In this document: piece after piece, positions 22,495-35,300 of the stretch
Layout: each line of letters opens with the position of its first letter
How positions within the stretch are numbered: the stretch's first letter is position 1
NCBI GenBank assembly: GCA_026826555.1
Contig: JAKSZT010054457.1
Coordinates: 8,595,198 to 8,659,197, forward strand
Length of the DNA: 64,000 bases
Direction of reading: 5' to 3'
From: Tolypeutes matacus
Taxonomy: Eukaryota > Chordata > Mammalia > Cingulata > Chlamyphoridae
Notes under the pieces: model-generated
Told to the model about the DNA's origin: nothing
What the model saw: only the letters and a program-made list of their open reading frames with translations
Databases searched by the model: none
Translations under genes and position numbers: made by a program

Positions 22495-24420
22495 CCCAAT
22501 ATCAGAGGGAAGGCTTTTAGGATTTCACTGTTGAAAATGGTGTTAGCTTTGGGTTTTTCATATATACCCTTTATCATATTCAGAAAGTTTCCATCTATTC
22601 CTATCTTTTGTAGTGTTTTTATGAGGAAAGAGTGCTGTATTTTGTTGAATGCTTTCTCTGCATCTATAGAGATGATCATGTGATTTTTTCCTTTCAATCT
22701 GTTTATGTGGTGTATTACATTGATTGATTTTCTTACATTGAACCATTCTTGCATACCCAGGATGAAACCCACTTGATCATGCTGTATAATCCTTTGATAT
22801 ATTGTTGAATGCGATTAGCAAGTATTTTGTTGAGGATTTTAGCATCTAGGTTCATTAGAGAAAGTGGTCTGTAATTTTCCTTTCTTGTGGTATCTTTATT
22901 GGTTTTGGTATTTGGGTAATGTTGGCATCATAGAATGAGTTAGGCAATATTTCTTCTACTTCTATATTTTGGAAGAGCTTAAGTAGAATTGGTGTTAGCT
23001 CTTTCCGGAATGTTTGGTAGAATTCAGTTGTGAAGCCATCTGGTCCTGGGCTCTTCTTAGTTGGGAGGTTTTTGATGACTGATTCTATCTCTTTACTTGT
23101 AATTGGACTGTTGAGTTCATCTATTTCTTCTTTCATCAATGTAGGCTGTTTTTGAGTTTCTAGAAACTTGTCCATTTCCTCTAAATTATCATTCTTTTTG
23201 GCATAAATTTTTCAAAGTATCCTCTTATGATACTATTTATTTCTGTGGGGTCAATAGTAATATCCCCTTGCTCATTCCTTATTTTATATATTTGCATCTG
23301 TTCTCTCTTTTTATTTGTTAGTCTGGCTATGGGTTTGTCAATTTTATTGATATTCTCGAAGAACCAGCTTTTGGTTTTGTTTATTGTTTCCAGTACTTTC
23401 TTATTCTCTATTTCATTTAGTTCTGCTCTAATCTTTGTTATTTCCTTCTTTCTACTTCCTATAGGTTTAGTTTGTTGTTGTTTCTCCAATTCCTCCAAGT
23501 GTGCAGTTAGGTCTTCAATTTTAGCTCTTTCTTCTTTTATATGAATTCATGGCTATGAACTTCCCTCTCTGGACTGCTTTCACTGCATCCCATAGGTTTT
23601 GATATGTTGTGTTGTCGTTTTCATTAGTTTCAAGGTAGTTACTGATTTCTTTTGAGATTTCCTCTTTGACACATTGTTTGTCTAAGAGTATGTTGTTTAA
23701 CTTCCATATCCTTGTGCCTAACCTGTTTCTTTGGCCCTTAGTGATTTCCAATTTCATTCCGTTGTGATCAGAGAAATTACTTTGTATAATCTCAATCTTT
23801 CTGAATTCATTGAGAGTTTTTCTGTGGCCTATCATGTGGTCTATTTTGGAGTATGTTCCATGTGCACTCGAGAAGAATGTAAATCCTGCAGTATATGGGT
23901 GTAGTGGTCTGTATACGTCTATTAAGTCCAGGTCTTCTAATCTATTGTTGGGTTCCTTTGTTTCTTTATTGATTTTCCATCTAGATGTTTTGTCAAATGA
24001 TGATAATGGTGTATTGAAGTCCCCTGATATAATTGTAGAGGCATTTATTTCTCCTTTTTAGTTTTTCCAGAGTTTCCTGCACATATTTTGAGGCACCCCT
24101 ATTAGGTGCGTAAATGTTGATGATTGTTCTCTCTTCTTGAGAGATTACTCCTTTTCCTAATATGTAGTGTCCATCTTCGTCTCTTTCAATAGTTTTGCAT
24201 TTAAAGTCTATTTTATCTGATATTAGAATAGCTACTCCTGCCCTTTTTTGACTATTGTTAACTTGTAAAATGCTTTTCCAGCCAATCACTTTCAGCTTCC
24301 TTGAATCCCTGGGTTGAAGGTGTGTTTCTTGTAGACAGCATATAGATGAATCATGTTTTCTTATCCAATCTGCCAATCTGTGTCTTTTGATTGGTGAATT
24401 TAATCCATTAACATTCAGTG
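22495..24420 (-). pseudogene. L1-E ORF2 remnant (endonuclease and N-terminal RT)
   Basis: The minus strand retains the endonuclease with QETHLQPRDS (about 24320) and a preserved catalytic SGDFN (about 24025). The linker and early reverse transcriptase follow, with [20 protein letters not shown] (about 23060) and [20 protein letters not shown] (about 22690). It stops after PLILGTKQ at about 22495, before the FADD active site, and runs directly into 3'UTR. Several frameshifts and the large deletion make it nonfunctional. Confidence 0.88.
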
Positions 24421-24523
24421 TTATTACTCATAATGAATTTCTTACTTCAGCCATTTTTTCTTTGGGTTAATGTATGTCATATATTGTTTTGTTTCTCGTT
24501 TTGTCTTTTGTTTTCAGTTGTTT

Positions 24524-25504
24524 TTAAACTCTCCTCCAACTGTCTCTCCCTTGTTTTTTCCTTTCAACTTGTAGAGATGCCTTTAGTATTTCATAAAGTG
24601 CAGGTTTCTTATTGACATACTCTCTTAATTGCTGTTTATCTGTGAATATTTTGAACTCTCCATCATTTTTGAATGCCAGTTTTGCTGGATAGAGAATTTG
24701 TGGCTGGAAGTTTTTTTCTTTTAGTATTTTGACTATGTTATACCACTGTCTTCTTGCCTCCATGGTTTCAGCTGAGAAATTAGCACTTAATCTTATTGTG
24801 CTTCCCTTGTATGTGATGGTTCTCTTTTCTCTTGCTGCCTTGAGTATTTTCTCTTTTTCTTGAGCATTGGACATTTTGCCAAAGTATATGTCTTGGAGTT
24901 GGCCTGTTGGGAGTTATACTATTTGGGGTGCACTGTGCTTCCTGGGTCTGCACATCATCTCTCTCAATAAGGTTGGGAAGTTTTCAGCCATTATTTCCTT
25001 CAACACTCCTTCTGTTCCCTTTCCCTTCTCTTCTCCTTCTGGGATACCCATAATGTGTATGTTTGTGCATTTTGTGTTATTGGTTAATTACCTGAGTCCA
25101 TGATGGATATTTTCTATCTTTTTGTCTATCTGTTCTACTATCTCTTTGATTTCAGCTGTAATATCTTCCATATCACTAATTTTTTCCTCTGCCTGTTCGA
25201 ATCTGCTGTTATGTGAATCCAGAATCTTTTTGATTTCTTGGATTGTGCCATTGTTCACCATCATATCCATTATCTTTTTAGGCATGTTTGCAATTTCTCC
25301 AGTATGTTCTACCAGTGTCTTCTTTATATCCTTAATCTCTTCCTTCACTTCTTTAAGTTGGTACATGATATTTGTTTGGATAGCTTTGATTAGTTGTTTG
25401 ATGTTCTGCATCACTTCCTGTTTTTTAATTTTTTCTTTGGACTGGTCCATGTTTTTCTGTTTTTCAGAGTCATTTGTATTTTTTGGTTGCCCTCTGGTCA
25501 TCAT
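24524..25504 (-). pseudogene. L1-E ORF1, frameshifted
   Basis: The N-terminal 138 codons (25504-25088) hold the coiled coil (QLKEVKEEIKDIKKTLVEHT). The C-terminal 116 codons (24874-24524) hold the end of the RNA-recognition fold and the C-terminal domain (TITYKGSTIRLSANFS, FKIFTDKQQLREYV) and finish at a natural stop after DSWRRV. The two parts are in different frames. The C-terminus is complete, unlike L1-F ORF1, so this copy shows the ancestral end of the protein. Confidence 0.88.
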
Positions 25505-25807
25505 ATTATCTTGATGGATTTCTTCAGTTGATTACCTTTTCTCTATGCTCTAGAGTTTTATTTAGCTGGTGGTTCTGTGTGTGTGTTAAATTTTCTCTTT
25601 GGCAGTTTTTCTTCTTATTTTATTTCCTTGATTCTTTCTAGGTTCCCGTTCTATCCACACCATTGATCCATGCAGATAGATGTCCCAAGCTTCTCTTTCC
25701 ACGTGCGCACAGCACTACCATGCCCTACCCCAGGGCAGGACCCTGTCCACAATCCACCTTGCTCTGGGAGCTTGCAGTGTGTGCCCTCCTATACTAACAC
25801 CATCTTC

Positions 25808-25983
25808 TCTGGGTCTGACACTTTTAAGACCCACTCTAGGTCATGCCCTACTGAAATGAACTAACCAAAAGAAAGGTCTCTTAACTGAATCTAAGGAAAA
25901 AGAGCCATCTGCAGTCGGTTTACATAATAGGGGTGAATTAGCTTTAAGAACATTATTTTCTCCGATCCATCCAGCTTCAAACA
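25808..25983 (-). mobile_element. MaLR-like LTR, 5' part (split by L1-E)
   Basis: The minus strand starts TGTTTGAAGCTGG and continues with a segment near AATAATGTTCTTAAAG that matches the starts of the LTRs at 56156 and 63757. It joins 20570-20877 once L1-E is removed. Confidence 0.62.
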
Positions 25984-28087
25984 GTCAAGTCTTTCTGTAG
26001 CCTCAGCTGAGATTAGGAATGGGACTGCAGAGTGTGGCTTGGCTTTCAAAGTTTCACAGCTCTTACAGACCCCCCACACACACATATACACACTCAAATA
26101 TGAAAACACACATATACATGCACACTCAGATACTCGCAGTCAGACATCATATGTTCCCTTCTAAGATAAGGTTCCATCCAATGATGTATTTGACCCTCAT
26201 CTCCAATTGCTAATTCAGTCTGGTAATTGCAGTGGGGCCTTTATATATTCAGTTCCATAAAGGAGAAATCAAGAGGACCAAAAAATGTAATATGCTTTTG
26301 ACACTTACTGGTGCTTCTCAGGCTATCAGGTGATGATATTTTCATTTGCCAATATAATTACTATATTCAACAGGGATTTAATATTTCAAAAGTATTTTGA
26401 TCGCTCACAGTAAAGAGAGCAGGGCTACAACAGACACATTTTGAGAAGCCATTCATATCTGATGTTTTCAATGACTTTTTATTTCACAATCACCTGTTAA
26501 TAGAATTTATTTCAAATTCAAGATGGAATTGATGTCTTGAGAATGAGTCCCATCTTTTATTTACTATTTCTTCTTATTCATTTTATGGTACATGGAGCAG
26601 TGAAATTTCAATTGATGGTGGAATTTCCCATTTTTTATTCCTGCAAATATTTATAGAGTGCAAATTAGTTACTAGAAACTGTTCAATGTGCTGGAGAAGA
26701 AAAACTTAAAAATGTTTTGTGTTTGTGGCTATTGCATTATCATGTGAGGAAAAGATAAACTTAATAAACAGGAGTTAGAAGAATATAATAGATATGAAGG
26801 AACATAGAGTAAGATCTGAATTTGTAACAAGGGTCAAAAGTCTAAGTGTAGGTAGGCATAGTGTTTTAAACAGAGAGATTGAGATGGAAAAAGATGGCAT
26901 TTTAAGGAGAGTTAAAGGAGATGTGGGTAATCCACACAATTATTTGAGAGAAGAGTGTTCCAGGTAGAGAGAAGAGAGTTCAAAATTTCTGATGCTGCGG
27001 CATGGTTGGAATTTTTTAAAACGGTGAGAAATCCAACAAAGATGAAGCAGAGTGAATGTTGGGTCAAATGTTAGAAGATGAAAATACTTATTATTGGAGG
27101 GCTAGTTTAGAGAAGAACTTGGGGACATTGTGTGGAATTTGACTGTAGAGTGAAATGAGAGTACACACAGAGTATGGGAGGGTCATGATCTGACATTTTA
27201 TTAAAAGACTGTAGGCTATAGATAGCAGGATAATAAGGGTGTGGAATAGTTAGGGCTTTATTGCAATATGCTTGGCAAAAATAATGTGTTTGGACCTAGT
27301 TGGTAGCAGTGGAGATGCTGAGAAATGGTCAGATTCAGGATATGTTATGAAGGTAATTACATCAGGATTTCCTAGAAGATTGAAGAGAAATTAAGGGGGG
27401 AAAATGAGTAGGATAATGCCAAATTTTTACCTTGTGAAGCTGCAAGTGTGGAATTTTATTAGCTGATCTGGGGAATGAGCAGACTGATCAATTTTTGTAA
27501 ATAAAACGTCAGAATTCCACTTTAAACAAACTAAGTTTGATATATCTACTAGTCATCTTTTCTAGTTATAATATGCTAACACTGGAAAGAAATTTAGGCA
27601 TCTCATAAGAACGTAAATTTTAATATGAGCATCATAACTTGAAATACTATGAGTAAATTTCTGTTATTTGGTAATCACTCTAAACGTTTATGTTTATACA
27701 TATGTGCATTTGGATGGGACTATCTTGGTTTTTATCAAGTTACTAAATAAGACTTGATTCCAATATGTTAAGAGCCATTAATTATTTAAAGATAAACAAG
27801 TAAAGGAATCAGGAGTTAGAGAATATACACAAGCTTATGTGACTGAATTTTAGGAAAACAACTATAAAAATGCACATCCTGGAGTAAAAACAATGCTGCT
27901 ATCTTCAGTATATTGTGTCTCTCACTTCAAGTAAGATGGTGATAACTTCCATGTATGCAAAGTTATATGTATATGAAAGAATTGTTAATCTCTTCTTCAC
28001 AATATATGGCCATAGTTGAGTTTCTCTATTCTTATTTTAAGATGGATTCTACTTGATATATTAACAAATTGGAATGATGGAATGTAT
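25984..28087. other. Intergenic spacer with an ancient interspersed repeat
   Basis: About 26640-27430 looks like an old mammalian interspersed repeat, with TATTTATAGAGTGCAAATTA and GAGTGTTCCAGGTAGAGAGA-type text; I do not name the family. Positions 26730-26830 match 63770-63870, marking the far end of the visible unit A/B homology. A CA-rich stretch lies at 26070-26130. No gene was seen. Confidence 0.45.
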
Positions 28088-29633
28088 TTTAAAAATATAT
28101 TTTTAAAAGATACTTAAGGTACTTAAACATTACACAAAAAATATAGCGATTCCCATTTGCCCCACTCCCCACACCTCCCACACGTTTCCACACGAACATC
28201 TTTTACCAGTGTGGCACATTCATTGCAATTGACAAACACATCCTGGGGCTTTGCCATTAAGCATGGACCATAGTTCACATTGTAGTCCACACTCTTTCCC
28301 ACACAGTTCTGCATTGTATGTGATGATATAAAATGGCCTATATCTGTCGTTGCAATGTCATTCAGGACTATTCCCAAGTCCTGAAAGAACCTCCATATTA
28401 CACCTATTTTTCCCTCTCCCTGCCTCCTGAGCATCCAGTGGCCACTGCCTCCACATCAATGTTGTAATTTATTCCATTGCTAGTATCACAATGTGTCTAT
28501 AGTTGAATACCAATAAGTCCACTCTAGTCCATAGTTCTTTCCCCAATCCTGAGGATTCTGGGATGGTGAAGTCCATTCCACCTCTAATTGAAAGGGGGTT
28601 TATATCCCATGGGGAAGATGGATGGGACTATCTTGCTTGCAATTTCAGACACTCTTGGTTCCTTGTGATGGTTATTGTCCATCATCATCTCCTTGTTATT
28701 TGTTTTGGGTTAGTGCAAAATGTTGTAGAGTAGGTGTTACAACTCCGCTGACGTTCCAGGCCAAGCTGGCACATGTACAGCCCAAAGACTCAAGTGGGCT
28801 ACAAACTCCAGACCAGGTATATGTTTAAAAGAAAGGACAGATGAGCCATGTGTAGGGAAAACATAATTGAGTCCAACTCTGTCACTCTCAGGAGCATAAA
28901 CTCCAAAGTAGGGCCCACTGGCAAGGCACCAAACTCCAGAGTTGTCTGCCCTGACCATAAAACCTGGGTGTCTCTAAAGCCCTCAGGGGTCCCACTATTT
29001 GGGGTAGTATTTACTTTGGAAATCTATGAGATCCTGCTGAGATGTGCATAAGCGTTCTCTCTGGGATGACTTTCTGACTCAATTTAAGTTTCTGAGTCAT
29101 ATAAACTCATTTGTCTTTACCTTTTCCCCACTTTTAATTGAGGTATTTTTCCAGTTGCATTGTTATTTGGTGCTTGGTAGTCATCCCTCGGTGCCAGGGA
29201 GGCTCATCCCAGGGACTTATGTCCCATGTTGGGAGAATGGTAATGCATTTATATGCTGAGTTTGACTTAGAAAGAGACCACATTTGAGCAACAAAGAGGC
29301 TTTCAGGAGGCAGCTCTTAAGCACCCCATAACAACAGGCTGTTTAATTTCAAGAGCAAAGGCTCATAAGCCTAGTCATCAATATCAAGGGCCCATCAGTG
29401 TATCATCCTCCTTTGCCAGAAATTGCCACTGCACTTGGGAGACTGTTGCTGCTCCATTAGAGAATGTGGCAGAGCTCTCCAAGATGGGAATTCAATATTC
29501 TCTTGGTTATTGTGTGAGTCTGTGACAATGCCCCATGAACATTTGAACATTTTTCTATATCTTATATGTATGCGCAGGTGAACTTCCCCCCATGTATCCC
29601 CCATCACTGACAGCCCACACCAATGATCTTTTG
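28088..29633 (-). mobile_element. L1-G part 1: older minus-strand extended L1 3'UTR
   Basis: It carries module 2 and the central block in minus orientation, with a decayed A tail at 28088-28110. It is cut at 29633 by L1-F and resumes at 39034. Its divergence from L1-F over the same region shows that it is older. Confidence 0.82.
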
Positions 29634-32373
29634 TTTTTTTTTATTTTTCAATTTTTTAATTAATTAATTTATTTTTTTTATTATTTTATTGTAGGTAAAA
29701 ATCAAAATTTTCATAATACATACCAACATTTGCAAAATGATATATAGATATATATGCATATGTGTGCATTTGCTTACAAAAATGTGATTTACGTATATAT
29801 ATATATATATTTTAAGAGGTGCTTAGATACCCAAAATATTACAAAGAACCCACTGGGATTCCCATGTTGCCCACCTCCTACACCTCCCATCACATCCCAC
29901 ACAAACATCTCCAACAAGTGTGGCCCACCACCCTCAATGGACTTACACATCCTGGGGCCCTGCCACCAACCATAGAACACAGTTCACACTGTAGACAACA
30001 CTCTCTCCCACACAGTTCCGAGTGGTGTCTGCTGACTTAAAATGGCCTACATCTGTTGCCACAAAGGTACTCAGGGCAACCTCTAAATCCCAAAGAAGCC
30101 CCTGTATTTCAACTGCTCATCCCCTCCCTGCCCCAAAAGTGTCTAGTGGCCACTGGCTCGACCTCATTGCTACAATTTCTTCCATTGCTAGAATCACCAT
30201 ATGTGAACAACAAAATACCATCAAGTCCACTCTAGTCCATAGTTCTTCCCCCAATCCTGAGGGGACTGGGATGGTGATGTCCACTCCACCTGCAAGTGAG
30301 AGAGATCTTATATGCCATAGATATGGTGGGTGGGATGATCCTGCCTGCAAATGCAGGCCCTCTCCATTCCCTGGGATGGCCACTGCCCATCGTTGCCTCC
30401 TTGCCAGGTGACTTGGATGAGTCCATTGAACTGTAGGGTAGGAGTTGCAGCTCCACCGAGATTCCATGCACACCTGGTACAAGGGTAGGTCAGAGGCTCC
30501 AGTCTCTGGAAGTATACCTAAAAACTTCTGCATCACATATAGGTTTGGGTAGAAGGGACTGATGAACCATGTGCAGGGAGGACCCATTTGAGTCCAATTC
30601 TGTCACTCTCAGGAGCACAGATTCCAAAATAGAGCCCACTGATAAGGCATCAGTCTCTGGGTCTATCCCCACTTATATAGGACCTGGGTGTCTCCAGTGC
30701 TCTCAGGAGCCCCGCTGTGTGGGGTGATAGGCACTTATGTTCTATGAGTTCCTACTGAGGTGTGCGTAAGAGTTACCTCTGGGATGACCTCTTTGTAGTC
30801 TCTTAGTCACTTGAACTCATTTGTCTTTACCATTTCCCCCTTTAATTCAAGGTATTTTTCCAGTTGTGTTGCCAGTTGGCACTTGGTATTAATCCCTTGT
30901 TGCCAGGGAGGGTCATCCCCAGGAGTCATGTCCCACGTTGGGGGGAAGGTAATGCAGTCATATGCTGAGTTTGGCTTAGAGAGAGGCCACATTTGAGCAA
31001 CAAGGAGGCTCCCAGTTTGCAACCCTTAGGCACCCCACAACTGCAGGTTAAGTCTCAGTTACAAGAGCAGAGACTCACAAGGGTAGTCATCAGTAAAAAG
31101 AACACATCAGTGGGTCATCCTCTTTTGACAGACACTGTCCCTGAACTCAGAGGACTATTGCTGCTCCCTTGGAGAGTGTGGCAGAGCTCTCCAGGCTAGG
31201 AATTCAGATTCTCTCATTTATTGTGTGATTGTCCACCCATCGCGACCATGCCCCATCTTTTGATCCTTTGAACAATTTTGTATATCTTTCATGTATATTC
31301 GGATGAACTAATTCCCATGAAACCCCCCTCCCAGACACCCCCCACCAATAATCCCCTGCAGTACCCATTATAACCCTTCTGTGATCCATATCCTCCACGA
31401 ACATTTAGTCCATAAAATAATCAAATACACCTACTAGGAAAAAGCAACAAGTATGATAAGCTTACATGCAAGAGAAAAACATAAGGAAACTCAGGGAAAA
31501 AAAAAAGAGAAGGAAAAAAAACAAATAATCAAACAAAAAACAAAACAGTATAAAATATAATTAGCAGATTGGGACTTTCAAAAAATGGGCAAAAAGGCAA
31601 AGGAAATGCCTTTAATATATATATATGTGTATTCATGTATTTTCCTTTCTCTTTTTTTTTTCTTTCCTTCCTTTTATCACTGTGTCATCGGATGTTCGGT
31701 GGGCCGTAACACCTTCCCCCACTCAAACACCATTGTCTCCCAATTTTTCATTTGATTTTCAAAGAAGTTTTAGGTCACAGCAAAGTCACAACGGAGTGCC
31801 GGAGACTCCCAGATACCAAACCACCCCCTCTTCCTCTCCCCATATTAACCCCCCCTTTTTTTTAATGTTAGCATTGTTATAACTGTTATACAGATAGCAA
31901 AATATAGCAACTAAACATTGTCAATGATTTACAGTATTGATTACAATTTAGACGATACAGTTTAATAATTTTGATGATATTTACCATGTCCTGTGTCCAT
32001 TACTGTAAGATAATGAAAAACCTTCGCCATGACCACCAAAAACCCCATTAGATCTTGACTGTTCCCTTCCTCTCAGCCCCCCAGGGCCCATGATACCACC
32101 CTATTCCAACCCATGGAATGTCAAGATTCACAGTTACATGCCCTGGGGATTTGAACATGCCCTTCCTAATCCACCCACCCGCCAGTGCTGCACCACCAAA
32201 CCCAGGAACACCACCACTCATCTGCCCCATCCCCCAACATGCAACCACACTCTATCCCTTTACCATAGATTATGTCCATATGGGTGATGGCTCAAAGCCT
32301 GCTATTCTCTTACTCTCCTTTGTTAACCTAGCTTTCAGACAATGGTTCTCAGAGACTGCTCACTTTCCTCAGT

Positions 32374-35300
32374 TCAGATCAGTGAGGTCATATACTGTTC
32401 ATCCTTCAGTGCCTGGCTTGCTTCACTCAACATAAGGTCTTCAAGATTCATCCACGTTATTCCATGTCTTAGCACTTTGTTTCTTCTTACAGCTGAGTAA
32501 TATTCCATTGTATGCATGTACCACATTTTGCTTATCCATTCGTCTGTTGATGGGCACTGGGGCTGATTCCAACTTTTGGCAATGGTGAACAATGCCGCTA
32601 TAAACATTGGTGTGCATATATCTGTTTGTGTCTTTGCTATCAGTTCGTCTGGGTATATACCCAGCAGTGGAATTGCTGGATCATATGGAAGATCTATTGT
32701 TTATTTTCTGAGTAACCGCCAAACTGTCTTCCACAGTGGCTGGATCATACTGCAGTCCCACCAGCAGTGGATGAGGGTTCCTATTCCTCCACATCCTCTC
32801 CAACATTTAGTGTCTCCTGTTCTTTTAATAGCTGCCATTCTGATGGGTGTAAGATGGTATCTCATTGTAGTTTTGATTTGCATTTCCCTGATAGCAAGCG
32901 ATGTTGAGCATTTTTTCATGTGCTTTTTAGCCATTTATATTTCTTCCTTGGAGAGGTGTCTTTTCAGGTCACTAGCCCATTTTTTAAATGGGTTGTTTGT
33001 TCTTTTATTTTCAAGGTGTAGCATTTCTTTATATATGCCGGATATTAGGCTCCTATCAGATATATGGTTGCCGAATATTTTTTCCCGAATAAAAAGGTAG
33101 GCTGCCTTTTTATTTTCTTAATAACATCTTTGAGGTGCAGAAGTTTTTAATTTTGAGGAGACCCATTTATCTATTTTTTCTTTTGCTGTTCGTGTTTTGG
33201 CTGTGAAGTTCATGAAACCATTTCCTATTACAAGGTCCTGTAGATGCTTCCCTACATTATCTTCCAGTGTCTTTATGGTTTTGGGTCTTATATTTAAATC
33301 TTTGATCCATCTTGAGTTGATTTTTGTATAAGGTGTGAGATGGTATTCTTCTCTCATTCTTTTGGATATGGATATCCAGTTCTCCAAGCACCACTTGTTA
33401 AAGAGGCCATTCTCTCCCAACTGAGTGGGCTTTGTGGCCTTGTCAAATATCAAATGACTGTATATGCGAGGATCTATATCAGAACTCTCAATTCGGTTCC
33501 TTTGGTCAGTAGGTCTATCCTTGTGCCAATACCACGCAATTTTGATCACTGTAGCTTTGTAGTATGTTTTAAAGTCAGGTAATATGATACCTCCATCTTC
33601 ATTTTTCTTTTTCAATATATCTTTGGCAATTCGGGGTCTCTTGCCTCTCCAAATATATTTTGTGGTTAGTTTTTCCAGTTCCTTAAAAAATACAGTGTTG
33701 ACTTTTATTGGGATTGCATTAAATCTGTAGATTAGTTAGGGTAGGATAGACATCTTGATGATGTTTAGTCTTCTTAACCATGAACAGGGAATATTTTTCT
33801 ATTTATAAGTCTTCTTTGATTTCCTTTAACAGTGTTGTATAGTTTTCTGTATATAAGTCCTTTACATCTTTAGTTAAATTTATTCCTAGGTATTCGATTC
33901 TTATATATACTATAGTAAATGGAATTTTTTTCCTGATTTCCTCCTCAGTTTGCTCATTAGTGGTGTACAGAAATGCTACTGATTTTTGAGCATTGATCTT
34001 ATAGCCTGCAACATTACTGAACTCCTTTATAAGTTCTAGAAGACTTGTCGATTTCTCAGGGCTTTCTATGTATAGGATCATGTCATCTGCAAATAATGAA
34101 ATTTTTACTTCTTCTTTGCCAATCTGGATGCCTTTTATGTCCTTTTATTGTCTCAGTGCTCGTGCAAATACTTCTAAGACAATGTTAAATAGGAGTGGTG
34201 ATAGTGGGCATCCTTGTCTTGTTCCCGATATCAGAGGAAAGGCTTTTAGGATTTCACCATTGAAAATGATGTTAGCTTTGGGTTTTTCATTTATACCCTT
34301 TATCATTTTCAGAAAGTTTCCATCTATTCATATCTTTTGTAGTGTTTTTATGAAGAAAGAGTGCTGTATTTTGTCGAATGCTTTTTCTGCATCTGTAGAG
34401 ATGATCATATGATTTTTTTTCTTTCAATCTGTTTATGTGGTGTATTACATTGATTTTCTTATATTGAACCATCCTTGCATACCCGGGATGAAACCCACTT
34501 GGTCATGTAGTATGATCCTTTTGATTTGTTGTTGAATGCGATTAGCAAGTATTTTGTTAAGGATTTTAGCATCCAGGTTCATTAGAGAAATTGGTCTGTA
34601 ATTTTCCTTTCTTATGGTATCTTTATTTGGTTTTGGTATTAGGGTAATGTTGGCATCATAGAATGAGTTAGGTAATATTCCTTCTACTTCTATTTTTTGG
34701 AAGAGCTTAAGTAGAATTGGTGTTAGTTTTTTCCGGAATGTTTGGTAGAATTTAGTTGTGAAGCCATCTGGTCCTGGACTCTTCTTAGTTGGGAGGTTTT
34801 TAATGACTGAGTCTATCTCTTTACTTGTAATTGGACTGTTGAGTTCATCTATTTCTTCTTTCATCAATGTCGGCTGTTTGTGGGTTTCTACAAACTTGTC
34901 CATTTACTCTAAATTGTCATTCTTGTTGGCATATAATTTTTCAAAGTATCTTCTTATGATGCTCTTTATTTCTGTGGGTTCAGTAGTGATATCACCTGCT
35001 CATTCCTTATTTTATGTATTTGCATCTGTTCTCTTTCTTTGTTAGTCTGGCTAAGGGTTTGTCATTTTGTTGATATTCTCGAAGAACCAGCTTTTGGTTT
35101 TGTTTATTGTTTACAGTGCTTTCTTATTTTGTACTTCATTTAGTTCTGCTCTAATCTTTGTTATTTCCTTCTTTCTACTTCCTTTAGGTTTAGTTTGTTG
35201 TTGTTTCTCCAATTCCTCCAAGTGTGCAGTTAGGTCTTCAATTTTAGCTCTTTCTTCTTTTTTTATATATGAATTTATGGTTATGAACTTCCCTCTCAGG

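Larger units (their letters stand above)
20878..25807 (-). mobile_element. L1-E: full-ended but internally deleted L1, apparently from a spliced RNA
   Basis: Reading the minus strand from 25807, it has a 5' end near AAGATGG, a shortened 5'UTR, ORF1 (about 25504-24527), ORF2 from the endonuclease to just past the middle (about 24420-22495), an abrupt jump into the central 3'UTR block (22490), module 2 and an A tail. Compared with L1-F it lacks 37368-38864 (GT...AG boundaries) and about 31248-34208 (3-base microhomology). The flanking duplication is short and imperfect (TCTGTGTCT at 20866-20874 and TCTGGGTCT at 25808-25816). It splits an LTR. Confidence 0.85.

Noticed and set aside
24867..25514. 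Plus-strand frames rich in hydrophobic residues that look like membrane proteins
   Set aside because: They are antisense shadows of the L1 ORF1 coiled coil. The same holds for 36588-37235.
30117..30587. 156-codon minus-strand frame
   Set aside because: Different frame from the stop-poor frame of the L1 central block, and not open in other copies.
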